A stretch of DNA of 54,420 nt from a virus: positions 1 through 54,420 of the IMG/VR virus record IMGVR_UViG_3300030085_003649, one strand, 5' to 3'. The notes beneath the pieces are model-generated. The model was not told where the DNA came from. It did not search any database and saw only the letters and a program-made list of their open reading frames with translations. Numbering within the stretch: the first letter of the stretch is position 1; each line of letters opens with the position of its first letter. Below, in pieces: positions 33,861-42,187 of the stretch. Both the position numbers and the translations under genes were made by a program.

Positions 33861-36251
33861 TTACCCCACGACTCCGTAAATTGCTTTACATGCTATAATA
33901 CTAATGTTGGAACCATCAACAGAGGAAACATTAGGAGAGTCATTACCTTGTGCAGGTATTTCCTGTTGTCCCCCCTCACCAACAACAGAAACAGATTGTC
34001 CTCCACCTTGACTTGATTGATTAGAAGAACTGGGAGAGGATGACATCAACGTATTGGCTGATGGAGCAGCAGGAGAACCAGTTTCTGGTGGAATAAAGTC
34101 GCCACCAGATGGAGCTCCCGCAGCCTCTGGTATTTCAAGAGCATTAGGATCTCCCATAAACTTCTTCATTTTTTGACGAAGTTTGTCTCCACCACTTCCA
34201 GGAGTATCTGTTTCTTTTAATTGTAACCAGTCCCAACGTTCACCATTTCCACCCCACATCACTGGACCATAATTATCATGCATCACTTTACCATCTTTGT
34301 TTGACCCAGCCTCGGCATGAGTCATCACATTTTTAATACTAACGTCACCAGGTTTCCATCCCCAACCTAAAGCGATCTTTGCCGCTTCTTTCATCATACT
34401 GTCAATCTGAATATCCTTTGGTGGATAAGTCTTCCATGGAACTCCACCCATAGAAGCAACAGACAATCCTACATTATTGGTGTTTCTACCGTAGGTATGT
34501 CCTGTACGAACATCATAATCGCCACCAGTGTGTTTATAAATTGAACCATCGCCTTGTATGGTGCTATGATATGGACCAGATCTATGATTATAACCACCCG
34601 CAGTCCAGTGGAGATATATCTGTCTGTTTTTATTTCCTACCTGACCACCGTCTTGATATCCTTGTATTCCACCACGAACCTTTGGTTTGTTAGCATTTGG
34701 TCCAACATTGAAAGCGAGTGGATCAACACCAATCGTGTTCATCATTCTTTCTCTCGCACCAACTTGAAGAACCGTCTCTCCCGGTGTGAGCATGGCAGGA
34801 ACAGTATCCGTTCCCATTGGAGCTGGAATCATTCTCGCATCAGGAACAACCCCACCAACATTTAACTTTAATGTTGGGAATTTTGCAGTCGAAGAATCAA
34901 AACCGCGTTCACCTTCCCTCCTTCCAACCCTATCGCGTAAGGTTGAGAAGTAGTCATTAAATCTCTCTTCTATGGTAGCACCTTGAACACGGAAAGTTCC
35001 AGTCTTGGTCCTTGTTTGCCCGTCTTTTTGATATAAGATATTACCATCATTAGCAGCGACAACTTCATAACCTGCTTCAGTTGCTCTTTCATAAGGAGTT
35101 TTACTTACCGGTGCAGGTGCAGGTGTTTCTACAGGTGCTGGTGATTCTGTTTGTGCTGGTTTAGGTGTTTCCGGTGTTATTTTTTCTGGCGTTTCTGATT
35201 CAGTAGTTGTCACTGGATCTCTTGATCCCAGAGCATCACCAATGGTTCCTTCGTCTCCAGCATCACTTGTTAGTCCAGGTGGAGCCTTTTGGTTGGCCTC
35301 CATAATTTTTTGGACACCAATAACACCACCAACAGCGAGAAGAGCACCTCCAGCTGCAAGAGGATTTCTAGCTGCTAATCGCAATATAGCACCACCTAAT
35401 GCCGCAACTAATTTTATTGCGCCTTTCAATATAACAGCACCAAGTTTTATAAGAATACCTAAGAATGGTTTTGCCTGTAAGAAAACATACAGAGCAAATA
35501 ATTTACCCATGTTTCTCTGTAGAAACTCAGCAACTGCTGTTACGTCTTCTTTATTCTTCGGATCTTTTAACCAGTCTAAAAGAGTATTGAGAGTCCATCC
35601 AACTATGACAAGTTTTACACCGTCAATAATTTTTTTCAGAATATTTACAGCAGGTGCTAAAACTGCAGTACTAGTTTTCTTTATAAATTTCTTAAATCCT
35701 TCAAGTTTATCTTCAGACTTTTGTCTTTTCTCAAGTTCTCGTTCATCATCTAATTTAGATTTTGCCTTTCTATCTTTCTTGAAAGACTCTTTTAAGATTG
35801 AAAATATATTATCTAAACTACCAAAAATAGAATTGAAGATACTGTCTTCAGATTCTCTCTCTTTTTTCTCTTTCCTTTCTTCTGATGGTGAGATTTCTGA
35901 CGTTTTTCCAGCAGGAAGAAGTTTAGAGGGATCTACTACTTTACTTGGCCCTGATGGCTCTTTTTGAATCTCAACCTTTACTTTTTTATTTTTTATCTTA
36001 AATCTACCAGTTTTAGATCTAACTCTCTTTCTTTCGTTTGCAAGGACGGCTAACTCTTCATCAGGTAATTTGTTATCGCCAAAAGAACCCTTTGCTATTG
36101 CCTCTCTGAGGAGAGTCATATAGGTATCATAATCAATATCAAAAACATCCTCCAATCCAAGAAGACGCAAGATTCTTTCGTCAATATTTTCGTCAGATAT
36201 CGACTGTTGATTCTTCTCAGTGTCGGGTTCGTATTTAACGATAGCCGCCAT
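33861..36251 (-). CDS. Tape-measure-like protein with Amidase_2 peptidoglycan amidase domain, 796 aa
   Basis: The charged N-terminal part (60-190) is followed by hydrophobic helices (198-315, e.g. LGILIKLGAVILKGAIKLVAALGGAILRL is two helices), a Pro/Thr linker (345-385), the tape-measure-type motif PAPMGTDTVPAMLTPGETVL (476-495) and an Amidase_2/PGRP domain (about 542-678). Zinc ligands H548 (YLHWTAGG), H645 (MTHAEAG) and D674 (RWDW) are all present, so it should be an active N-acetylmuramoyl-alanine amidase. Paired with the SleB-type protein with a 5-nt gap. Role: tail core plus local cell-wall digestion. Confidence 0.75.
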   Translation of the reverse strand: MAAIVKYEPDTEKNQQSISDENIDERILRLLGLEDVFDIDYDTYMTLLREAIAKGSFGDNKLPDEELAVLANERKRVRSKTGRFKIKNKKVKVEIQKEPSGPSKVVDPSKLLPAGKTSEISPSEERKEKKERESEDSIFNSIFGSLDNIFSILKESFKKDRKAKSKLDDERELEKRQKSEDKLEGFKKFIKKTSTAVLAPAVNILKKIIDGVKLVIVGWTLNTLLDWLKDPKNKEDVTAVAEFLQRNMGKLFALYVFLQAKPFLGILIKLGAVILKGAIKLVAALGGAILRLAARNPLAAGGALLAVGGVIGVQKIMEANQKAPPGLTSDAGDEGTIGDALGSRDPVTTTESETPEKITPETPKPAQTESPAPVETPAPAPVSKTPYERATEAGYEVVAANDGNILYQKDGQTRTKTGTFRVQGATIEERFNDYFSTLRDRVGRREGERGFDSSTAKFPTLKLNVGGVVPDARMIPAPMGTDTVPAMLTPGETVLQVGARERMMNTIGVDPLAFNVGPNANKPKVRGGIQGYQDGGQVGNKNRQIYLHWTAGGYNHRSGPYHSTIQGDGSIYKHTGGDYDVRTGHTYGRNTNNVGLSVASMGGVPWKTYPPKDIQIDSMMKEAAKIALGWGWKPGDVSIKNVMTHAEAGSNKDGKVMHDNYGPVMWGGNGERWDWLQLKETDTPGSGGDKLRQKMKKFMGDPNALEIPEAAGAPSGGDFIPPETGSPAAPSANTLMSSSPSSSNQSSQGGGQSVSVVGEGGQQEIPAQGNDSPNVSSVDGSNISIIACKAIYGVVG

Positions 36252-36414
36252 TAGATTGCTGCTGTTGTTTTAACTTTTCATCATCTAAGTGCGCCTTCAA
36301 AAGAGATATGTAAACATCTCTTTCCCATGGTATCATGTTTTCAATCTCTGTTAATGAGTATTTATGGTACTGCATCAGAGCGAAATTTATCTTGAAATAA
36401 GATTCAAGATCCAT
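36235..36414 (-). CDS. Small baseplate-hub/tail assembly protein, gp51-like, 59 aa
   Basis: Read from nucleotides: ATG 36414, TAA 36237-36235, overlapping the start of the 796-aa gene by 17 nt. The sequence MDLESYFKINFALMQYHKYSLTEIENMIPWERDVYISLL has the pattern ...I-x-x-M-P-W-E-R-x-x-Y-I-x-L-L that is widespread in small phage tail assembly proteins and the gp51-like catalyst of hub assembly in T4-like phages. It lies between gp26 and the tape-measure genes, as expected. Confidence 0.75.
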   Translation of the reverse strand: MDLESYFKINFALMQYHKYSLTEIENMIPWERDVYISLLKAHLDDEKLKQQQQSNGGYR

Positions 36415-36425
36415 GTGTGAAAGCG

Positions 36426-37145
36426 CTAGCCGAAAAAACTAGAGAGTCCTTCCAGAACAACGGTGCTTTCAACGTTTGTATTCGGATTGGTAATCGTAAC
36501 TTCATGAGAAAGTTTAGGCATGGTCGTAAAGAATTTCTCAATCTGTTTGAACTGAGATGAATTCATAGACTCCATGAAGTCCATAAGTTCTTTCTTAGTA
36601 CAATCAGATGCAGCCCAAGACTCCTCTTCATTGTAAACAATATCAATACAGGATGATAACAATTCAAATGTTTGTTCTACATTTGCTTCATCACTAAAAT
36701 CAAAGTTAGTTTTGATGAATTGTTCCAAAGATGGATACTTCATCTGCATTTTCAATCCCGAACCCAAATCAATCTCATTGACATGTTCAGGATCTCTCTT
36801 GATTTCAATCTCGTCAAGGAAAATACCAACATCAACAGTAGATCTGCCATCATCAGGACATACCAACCTAACATCCACTTTCTCACCAACAGATTTTCCT
36901 CGGATATGAAGGAAAATATATTCGATGTCAAATGTTGGAAGATTGTCTACTTTTACCCCTCTAGTCTTAATGCAATTCTTCAGTACATTTTTGACTGCAG
37001 TGGTGATGTCTTTTTGATTTTCGGTTTCCATTGCCAACATCAGAACCTTTTCTTCTTTTACTAAGAAAGGTCGATACTCAATCTTTTTTCCGGTAGAAGG
37101 CAAATCAAGAGAATAATATGGAGTTTCAATTTTTGGTAAAGGCAT
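36426..37145 (-). CDS. 26: Baseplate hub protein gp26-like, 239 aa
   Basis: Size (T4 gp26 is 208 aa) and sequence style fit the T4 baseplate family: MPLPKIETPYYSLDLPSTGKKIEYRPFLVKEEKVLMLAME, a strongly conserved opening, then DITTAVKNVLKNCI and NLPTFDIEYIFLHIRGKSVGE. gp26 takes part in hub assembly. It is preceded by a perfect TATAAATA late promoter and followed by the gp51-like gene. Confidence 0.85.
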   Translation of the reverse strand: MPLPKIETPYYSLDLPSTGKKIEYRPFLVKEEKVLMLAMETENQKDITTAVKNVLKNCIKTRGVKVDNLPTFDIEYIFLHIRGKSVGEKVDVRLVCPDDGRSTVDVGIFLDEIEIKRDPEHVNEIDLGSGLKMQMKYPSLEQFIKTNFDFSDEANVEQTFELLSSCIDIVYNEEESWAASDCTKKELMDFMESMNSSQFKQIEKFFTTMPKLSHEVTITNPNTNVESTVVLEGLSSFFG

Positions 37146-37174
37146 AATGTCCTATAACGTTTTTTCAGTGTGAT

Positions 37175-37182
37175 TATTTATA
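37175..37182 (-). promoter_or_regulatory. Late promoter box TATAAATA before gp26
   Basis: Exact match to the T4 late consensus TATAAATA on the minus strand, about 30 nt before the gp26 ATG. Confidence 0.75.
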
Positions 37183-37183
37183 G

Positions 37184-37999
37184 TTATCTTAGGAAGTCTG
37201 CTAAATCCTCCCCGGCAGGAGAAATAGTTTCAACTGCTCTACTCAATATTGAATTAGGATCTCCGAAAGATCCCAATCCCTGACTCGATGCTGTTTCATC
37301 TAAGGTTGTTTGAACTCTTGCGGGTTTATCAACCACATATCTGTCATATGTAAAAGAACAAGTGCATTGTAACAAGGACGCTGCTCCATAAGAAACTTCC
37401 ATCGATGATATATTGGTAGGAAAAGCATTGATAAAAGTATATGTAATCATATCATTCCTATCCACATCTTTATTAAACTTGGTAAGATAAATGGAGTGTT
37501 TATAATTATCCGGATAATTAAATTCATAAAAAGCGTTTTTCGCTGCACCATTTTCAAGTTGACCTTGAGGATTACTACTAGAAATGTAGTCCATCCATGC
37601 CTCTAAGAATTGAATCTGTCTGTACTCAGAGTCAACATAAAAAGTGAAACTAGCATCATCAAATGTTCTTCTATATGCGTTTTTCTGAGTTACACCATAA
37701 TAATGTGCGGCATTTTCAGTAGTCGCAAAAAACGATCCAGGTAATTGAGCACTAGTCGCCATAATACCAGACTGTTCCAACTGGAATCCAACGTCTAGTC
37801 CTCTCTGCACCAAAAAGTCTTTCAAAGAGGTTATAGGTTCACCCTGACCACCACCATCCGAAGGTGTACTAACATTGGCAGAAATACCAAATGTCACCTG
37901 ATACTGGTTAGTTTGAGCTAACGAACTAAATCTGGATAAAAAATCCTGAGTTCTATACTGTTTGGCTATGCCTGGTTTTGTTCCAGATGTTTGTGCCAT
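37184..37999 (-). CDS. 54: Baseplate tail-tube-type protein, gp54/gp19 family, 271 aa
   Basis: The protein resembles tail tube and tube initiator proteins. After a flexible N-terminus comes GIMATSAQLPGSFFATTENAAHYYG, then RRTFDDASFTFYVDSEYRQIQFLEAWMDYI (the tube-fold signature of displacement and W), YLTKFNKDVDRNDMITYTFINAFPTNISSMEVSY, and a final beta strand CTCSFTYDRYVV. In T4 the gp54 gene follows gp48; here gp48 is across a divergent promoter, so gp54 is the more likely identity, with gp19-like tube protein as the alternative. The start codon lies only 7 nt from the late box. Confidence 0.65.
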   Translation of the reverse strand: MAQTSGTKPGIAKQYRTQDFLSRFSSLAQTNQYQVTFGISANVSTPSDGGGQGEPITSLKDFLVQRGLDVGFQLEQSGIMATSAQLPGSFFATTENAAHYYGVTQKNAYRRTFDDASFTFYVDSEYRQIQFLEAWMDYISSSNPQGQLENGAAKNAFYEFNYPDNYKHSIYLTKFNKDVDRNDMITYTFINAFPTNISSMEVSYGAASLLQCTCSFTYDRYVVDKPARVQTTLDETASSQGLGSFGDPNSILSRAVETISPAGEDLADFLR

Positions 38000-38027
38000 G
38001 AATAAATATTTAAAGTGCTTTATTCAT
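37998..38027. promoter_or_regulatory. Palindromic divergent late promoter
   Basis: A 10-bp perfect palindrome TAAATATTTA (38003-38012) places TAAATA on both strands, and a 9-bp inverted repeat ATGAATAAA/TTTATTCAT (37998-38006, 38019-38027) surrounds it. Plus-strand box AATAAATA (38001-38008) would serve gp4; the minus-strand copy TTTAAATA (38014-38007) would serve the gp54-like gene. Confidence 0.65.
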
Positions 38028-38028
38028 A

Positions 38029-38463
38029 ATGAGTTATAAAGGAAAGTTTAGACCTTCATACCCTTCAAAATACAAAGGGGATCCCACAAATATTATTTAT
38101 AGGAGTTTGTGGGAACTTAGGTTCATGAACTGGTGTGATAGAAATGAAAATATAATCGAGTGGGGCAGTGAAGAGTTTTTTATTCCATACGTCTCTCCTC
38201 TGGACAATAGAATTCATAGATATTTTCCAGATTTTTACATGAAAGTAAAAGAGAGTAATGGTTCTAATAAATCATATGTGATTGAAGTGAAACCAAAAAA
38301 ACAAGTCACTGGTCCCAAAAAACAAAAGAGAAAGACAAAAAGATATTTGGCAGAGGTCATGGAATTTGCAAAGAACAAAGCAAAATGGAAAGCCGCAGAA
38401 GAATTTTGCGCTGATCGTTTGTGGGAATTTAAAATAGTAACGGAGGACGAACTTGGCATCTAA
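38029..38463 (+). CDS. 4: Head completion protein gp4
   Basis: 144 aa (T4 gp4 is 150). Characteristic segments: SYKGKFRPSYPSKYKGDPT, IYRSLWELRFMNWCD, WGSEEFFIPYVSPLDNRIHRYFPDFYM and YVIEVKPKKQV. These align well with T4 gp4, which is needed to finish the packaged head before tail joining. The E...D-F...E-x-K layout is also nuclease-like (PD-(D/E)XK-type endonuclease fold is proposed for this family). First gene of the only plus-strand block. Its stop overlaps the TTG start of the next gene. Confidence 0.9.
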   Translation: MSYKGKFRPSYPSKYKGDPTNIIYRSLWELRFMNWCDRNENIIEWGSEEFFIPYVSPLDNRIHRYFPDFYMKVKESNGSNKSYVIEVKPKKQVTGPKKQKRKTKRYLAEVMEFAKNKAKWKAAEEFCADRLWEFKIVTEDELGI

Positions 38464-39082
38464 AACTCTGTTTTCTCAGGTGCATGAAGAATTAGACATG
38501 GAAGAGGGTAAATCACCCTTTTTCTATAGACGTGCTATGAGAAGATTAATAACCAGATATAAACAAGATCCAAGTAAAATTATATTAGATGAAAAAAGAG
38601 ATACTGGCGATGCGGATGAGAACACTCTAAGAGTCATTCCCAAACCAGGTCATATCATGATGTTTGACTACATGCCAGAAAAAGATAAAAACGTAAAGTA
38701 TTTTGATTCATTCCCACTAGTTTACATAGTTTCTATTTCTGGCGATTCTTTTCTTGGTTCAGATCTTCGTCGAATAGACCCAATGAGGAGACAAAAAGTT
38801 ATCGATGCGTTGAGTGATGATAGATTGATGTTACCTAGGTCAACCTTGTCTAAATACTTAATAAAAAATGTGAAGGGGTTCTTTTTAGATATCGCCCACG
38901 ATGAGTGGGAATCGGCCTCTCTCCTACCTCTAGAAAATTTTGTTTCTATCAAAGATGGAAAACAAGAATCGGTGAAAACAACTGATGTTTGGAAAAACAC
39001 TAGAAGTTCTTTTGGAAAGATGCTGAGGGGTAGAAGAATATACAAATCATATGGCAAAAATGATGAATCTTTCAGAGGCTAA
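38453..39082 (+). CDS. Conserved T4-like virion-module protein, 209 aa, TTG start
   Basis: The start is TTG at 38453 with a strong GGAGG 6-7 nt upstream, inside the end of gp4. No ATG fits before residue 16. The central segment MMFDYMPEKDKNVKYFDSFPLVYIVSISGDSFLGSDLRRIDPMRRQKVID has the Y-[YF]-D-x-F-P-L ... FLG-x-(N/D)-L-(H/R) pattern seen in T4-like genomes next to gp4 and gp48. Basic and soluble. Function unknown; a structural or packaging role is suggested by location only. Confidence 0.7.
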   Translation: MASKTLFSQVHEELDMEEGKSPFFYRRAMRRLITRYKQDPSKIILDEKRDTGDADENTLRVIPKPGHIMMFDYMPEKDKNVKYFDSFPLVYIVSISGDSFLGSDLRRIDPMRRQKVIDALSDDRLMLPRSTLSKYLIKNVKGFFLDIAHDEWESASLLPLENFVSIKDGKQESVKTTDVWKNTRSSFGKMLRGRRIYKSYGKNDESFRG

Positions 39083-39084
39083 AG

Positions 39085-40479
39085 ATGGCAGAATTTAAAT
39101 CTGATAAAACTAGATTAAATTTTACATATAAAGAACAAACCAGACGTGGAAGTAGATCCAAGTCTACTTTTTTGGAGGTGCAAACGACTTTCAATGATGA
39201 GACCGGAGAAACTGTTGTAACCTCCACAAAGACAGGGAATGTGTTAGCGAGAAAATCTAAAACTGGAGATTTTGAACTGACTCAAGATGGTAAAGATATT
39301 CCCAATTTTGAAGGTGCTTTCGCGAATGATCAAAACGTGAAGGCACAGATGAGTAATCTGACACGTCAAGGTATCACAAAAACACTGAAAGAACAAGGAA
39401 AGTCAGCAGGGGCAGGAAACGCAGGAAATATAAATTCGGTAGAAGACCTTGGAAATGAAAACCCACCAAAAGAAGAAGCAGATCAACCAGAGGAAAAAGC
39501 AGGACCAACACCCACGAACAACTCAGCCACTGCATCAGGTCAATTGGGTGGAGAGGCTTCATATAGAAAGAGTTACGGAAATCTTTACTATCCAGAAGAT
39601 TTGCCCGACAGTGGAATGGATGTATTGCGATTTGTCATGTATCGACACGTTGCGAATAGCAAATTAAACATCACTGGTGGCTCTGGAGAAGCATCATTAT
39701 CGTCATTTTTTGACTTAGGTAGAGCAACTGAAAGATTCAGAGGTAAAAAGACTCTTGGATCGGTAATGGTTCCGATTCAAGGATCAATAAACTCAAGTGA
39801 TAGTGTCAGTTGGGGTCCCAATGAATTGAATGCTTTCCAAGCATATGGTGCAAGTGCTCTGAGTGCCATCATGGGTTCTGGTCTGGATGTTGGTAAACAA
39901 CTTGGAGCCTCTTTGAATCAATTGGGAAGGGATGTTACAGGAAATTCAGAGGAATTATCACAATCATTAACTTCAGCGATTGCAAGTAGAATCGTGGGTG
40001 GAGGTAGAATTTTAACCAGAGCCACTGGTGCTGTTGTCAACCCAAACATGGAATTATTATTCAATGGACCATCACTGAGAAATTTTACTTTTCAAATTAG
40101 ATTGTCTCCTAGAAATGCCAAGGAGACTCAGATGTGTAAAAAAATCATCAGGTTCTTTAAACAGGGAATGTCGGTAAAAGCGACATCTAAACAACTCTTT
40201 TTACAAACTCCCAATGTTTTCCAAATTTCATATGGCAGAAAAGGGACTGAAGTAACTGTTGATAATGTAAATGAGAATCATGAGTTTATGAACTGTTTTA
40301 AAATGTGTGCTCTCACCAGTTGCAGTGTTGACTACAATCCGGATGGGTCATTTATGACTCTTCCAGACGGATCTATGACAGCATATAATATAAGTATGAC
40401 TTTCTCGGAACTGGAGCCTATCTACGATTCCGATTATTCAGCATTAGATAGCGACCAAGACACCATGATAGGATACTAA
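39085..40479 (+). CDS. 48: Baseplate tail tube cap gp48-like, 464 aa
   Basis: The C-terminal third contains the family signature VNPNMELLFNGPSLRNFTFQIRLSPRNAKE and KKIIRFFKQGMSVKATS, matching the T4 gp48 tube-cap/initiator family. The N-terminal third is charged and repetitive with a Pro/Glu-rich linker (about 123-150) and then YYPEDLPDSGMDVLRFVMYRH. T4 gp48 is 364 aa, so this one carries about 100 extra N-terminal residues. It caps the baseplate for tube polymerisation. 2-nt gap to the previous gene and 1-nt gap to gp53. Confidence 0.85.
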   Translation: MAEFKSDKTRLNFTYKEQTRRGSRSKSTFLEVQTTFNDETGETVVTSTKTGNVLARKSKTGDFELTQDGKDIPNFEGAFANDQNVKAQMSNLTRQGITKTLKEQGKSAGAGNAGNINSVEDLGNENPPKEEADQPEEKAGPTPTNNSATASGQLGGEASYRKSYGNLYYPEDLPDSGMDVLRFVMYRHVANSKLNITGGSGEASLSSFFDLGRATERFRGKKTLGSVMVPIQGSINSSDSVSWGPNELNAFQAYGASALSAIMGSGLDVGKQLGASLNQLGRDVTGNSEELSQSLTSAIASRIVGGGRILTRATGAVVNPNMELLFNGPSLRNFTFQIRLSPRNAKETQMCKKIIRFFKQGMSVKATSKQLFLQTPNVFQISYGRKGTEVTVDNVNENHEFMNCFKMCALTSCSVDYNPDGSFMTLPDGSMTAYNISMTFSELEPIYDSDYSALDSDQDTMIGY

Positions 40480-40480
40480 A

Positions 40481-41149
40481 ATGTCAAACTATTTCCGTTA
40501 CCTACCAGATTTTGAATATGTCTCTAGATTTGACGATAAGTCAAGTTCAGACTTTGTGTTGTCTAAGAATATCTTCCGAAAAGTGAGACTTAGAGAAGAC
40601 GTTGCAGGCAACATGTTCTTCTTTGACAAATATATCGTCAAAGGAGACAGTAGACCAGACAACGTTGCAGAAGAACTATATGATGATCCAGCATTAGATT
40701 GGATTATTTTGACTTGCAATAACATCATCAATGTCAGAGATGAATGGCCAATGAGTCAAAGAATGTTTAATTCATACCTTGAACAAAAATATGGATCTAT
40801 GACAAATGCAGAAAAGGTTAAACACTACAAAACGACTCAAATTGTAGATGGTATCGGTCGAGTTGTTTTACCTGCTGGTAAGATTGTCGATAAAGACTTT
40901 ACTTTTACATATTATGACTCTGGAAGAGAAACTGAGACCATAGCCACAAATATCACTACAGAAGTAACTTTCAAAGACTTTGAAGAACAAGAGAATGACG
41001 CAAAAAGAGAAATAAACGTCATTAGACCCATTCATGTTCAGACTTTCATCGATGATCTAAAATCGACCATGGAGTATAAAAGAGGTGGCACTCAATACAT
41101 GAGTCCGACACTTAAACGAGGATCTAATATAAACAACAATATCCTATAA
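40481..41149 (+). CDS. 53: Baseplate wedge protein gp53-like, 222 aa
   Basis: Length is close to T4 gp53 (196 aa). The diagnostic part is NVAEELYDDPALDWIILTCNNIINVRDEWPMSQRMFNSYLEQKYG, which matches the L-x-Y-G-D-x-x-L-x-W-I-I/L-L-x-x-N-x-I-x-x-P-x-x-W-P region of gp53, plus a C-terminal HVQTFIDDLKSTM. It binds the wedge and recruits hub/wedge joining. Last gene of the plus block, followed by the bidirectional terminator. Confidence 0.85.
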   Translation: MSNYFRYLPDFEYVSRFDDKSSSDFVLSKNIFRKVRLREDVAGNMFFFDKYIVKGDSRPDNVAEELYDDPALDWIILTCNNIINVRDEWPMSQRMFNSYLEQKYGSMTNAEKVKHYKTTQIVDGIGRVVLPAGKIVDKDFTFTYYDSGRETETIATNITTEVTFKDFEEQENDAKREINVIRPIHVQTFIDDLKSTMEYKRGGTQYMSPTLKRGSNINNNIL

Positions 41150-41187
41150 AAAAACCTGGCCACTGAAAAATGGCCAGGAATTTTTTT
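41148..41187. terminator. Bidirectional terminator between gp53 and gp32
   Basis: Perfect 8-bp stem CCTGGCCA (41155-41162)/TGGCCAGG (41171-41178) with an 8-nt loop. A run of seven T (41181-41187) follows on the plus strand and seven A (41148-41154) precede it, so it works in both directions at this convergent junction. A weaker AT-rich hairpin CGCTTTTT/AAAAAGCG (41190-41212) follows. Confidence 0.9.
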
Positions 41188-41220
41188 AGCGCTTTTTTTG
41201 AATTAAAAAGCGAAATTGAC

Positions 41221-42135
41221 TCAGGACTCCGCCAGTTTTTGGAAGTAACTCAGAGCATCATCCTCATCTTCAGTTGGTGAGGGGATGGTCGGTTCTTCAG
41301 CAACCACTTCAGGTGCCTTGGATTCAAAGGTAGGAGTGAAAGATCCACGACCTTCGCTCTCGTCTTCCAAACTCTCGTCCATGCGGGGAGTTGAGACCTT
41401 CTTCATACCAAGAACCATGTCAAGACGCTTCTTGAGATCCTCATAGGACTTGAACTTATCACGAGCAGTGATCTCGGTCAGAGAATATTGCTTCTTCCAG
41501 ATACTTTCCAAAGCATCATCGTCGGGAAGAAGAGGTTCAACAGGACCAAACTCGGAGGAGTCATAGTTCCAGTAACCAGCGACCTTCTTGATCTTCAGTT
41601 TGAAGTTAGCACCCTGCCAGAAATCAAAGGGATTGATAGCAGTCTCGTCTTCAAACTCAGGTTGCATTGCTTCCATGATCTTATCAAAGATCTTCTTACC
41701 AAACTTATAGAGGAAGACTTGACCTTCGTTCTGAGGATTGGTGGGATCCTTCACAACGTAGATGTTGGCGTAGTAAGACAGTTTACGCTTCTGTTTACGA
41801 ACGGTATCTTTGTCTGCATCGATACCACTGTTCCACAGTTCGCGGTTATATTCAGACACAGGATCTTTCTCATTCAGGGTGGTGAGAGAGTTCTCAATGT
41901 ACCAACCACCAGGACCTTGGAAGGCATGAGTCCAGATCTTTGCCCAAGGAATGTCTTCACCCTCAGGAGCAGGCAGGAAACGGATGACTGCATAACCGTT
42001 GCCAGTCTTATCCATTTCAGGTTTCCAAATGCGATCATCGACATTGGAATTAGTATTCAGTTTTTCTACTTCCTTGACCAGTTTAGATGTCAGGGAACCA
42101 AGTTTGGATTGCTTTTTAAGATCAGAAAAAGACAT
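41221..42135 (-). CDS. 32: Single-stranded DNA-binding protein gp32-like, 304 aa
   Basis: Start at ATG 42135 (MSFSDLKKQSKLGSLTSKLVKEVEKLN, with the LAST-type basic cooperativity motif), preceded by GGAG. The core has WKPEMDKTGNGYAVIRFLPAPEGEDIPW, WTHAFQGPGGWYIENSLTTL and FLYKFGKKIFDKI, matching T4 gp32, and the tail is acidic (about 265-304). T4 gp32 holds a zinc ion with three Cys and one His; this protein has no cysteine at all. A longer frame from 42258 is a chance extension. It protects replication and recombination intermediates. Confidence 0.92.
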   Translation of the reverse strand: MSFSDLKKQSKLGSLTSKLVKEVEKLNTNSNVDDRIWKPEMDKTGNGYAVIRFLPAPEGEDIPWAKIWTHAFQGPGGWYIENSLTTLNEKDPVSEYNRELWNSGIDADKDTVRKQKRKLSYYANIYVVKDPTNPQNEGQVFLYKFGKKIFDKIMEAMQPEFEDETAINPFDFWQGANFKLKIKKVAGYWNYDSSEFGPVEPLLPDDDALESIWKKQYSLTEITARDKFKSYEDLKKRLDMVLGMKKVSTPRMDESLEDESEGRGSFTPTFESKAPEVVAEEPTIPSPTEDEDDALSYFQKLAES

Positions 42136-42146
42136 TCGTATTCTCC

Positions 42147-42182
42147 GTATTGTTTGTATTGTGTGGATTGATTGTATTTTAA
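42147..42182 (-). promoter_or_regulatory. G-free leader of the gp32 gene (candidate translational operator)
   Basis: The 36 nt before the gp32 ribosome-binding site contain no G on the coding strand and repeat ACAATA-type words, so the RNA should be unstructured. T4 gp32 represses its own translation by binding unstructured leader RNA; this leader has the composition such a site needs. Confidence 0.5.
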
Positions 42183-42187
42183 CAAGG

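Noticed and set aside
37184-37999. Assignment as major tail tube protein gp19
   Set aside because: At 271 aa it is longer than gp19 (about 163-200) and sits beside hub and gp48/gp53 genes, so the gp54-like initiator role is favoured.
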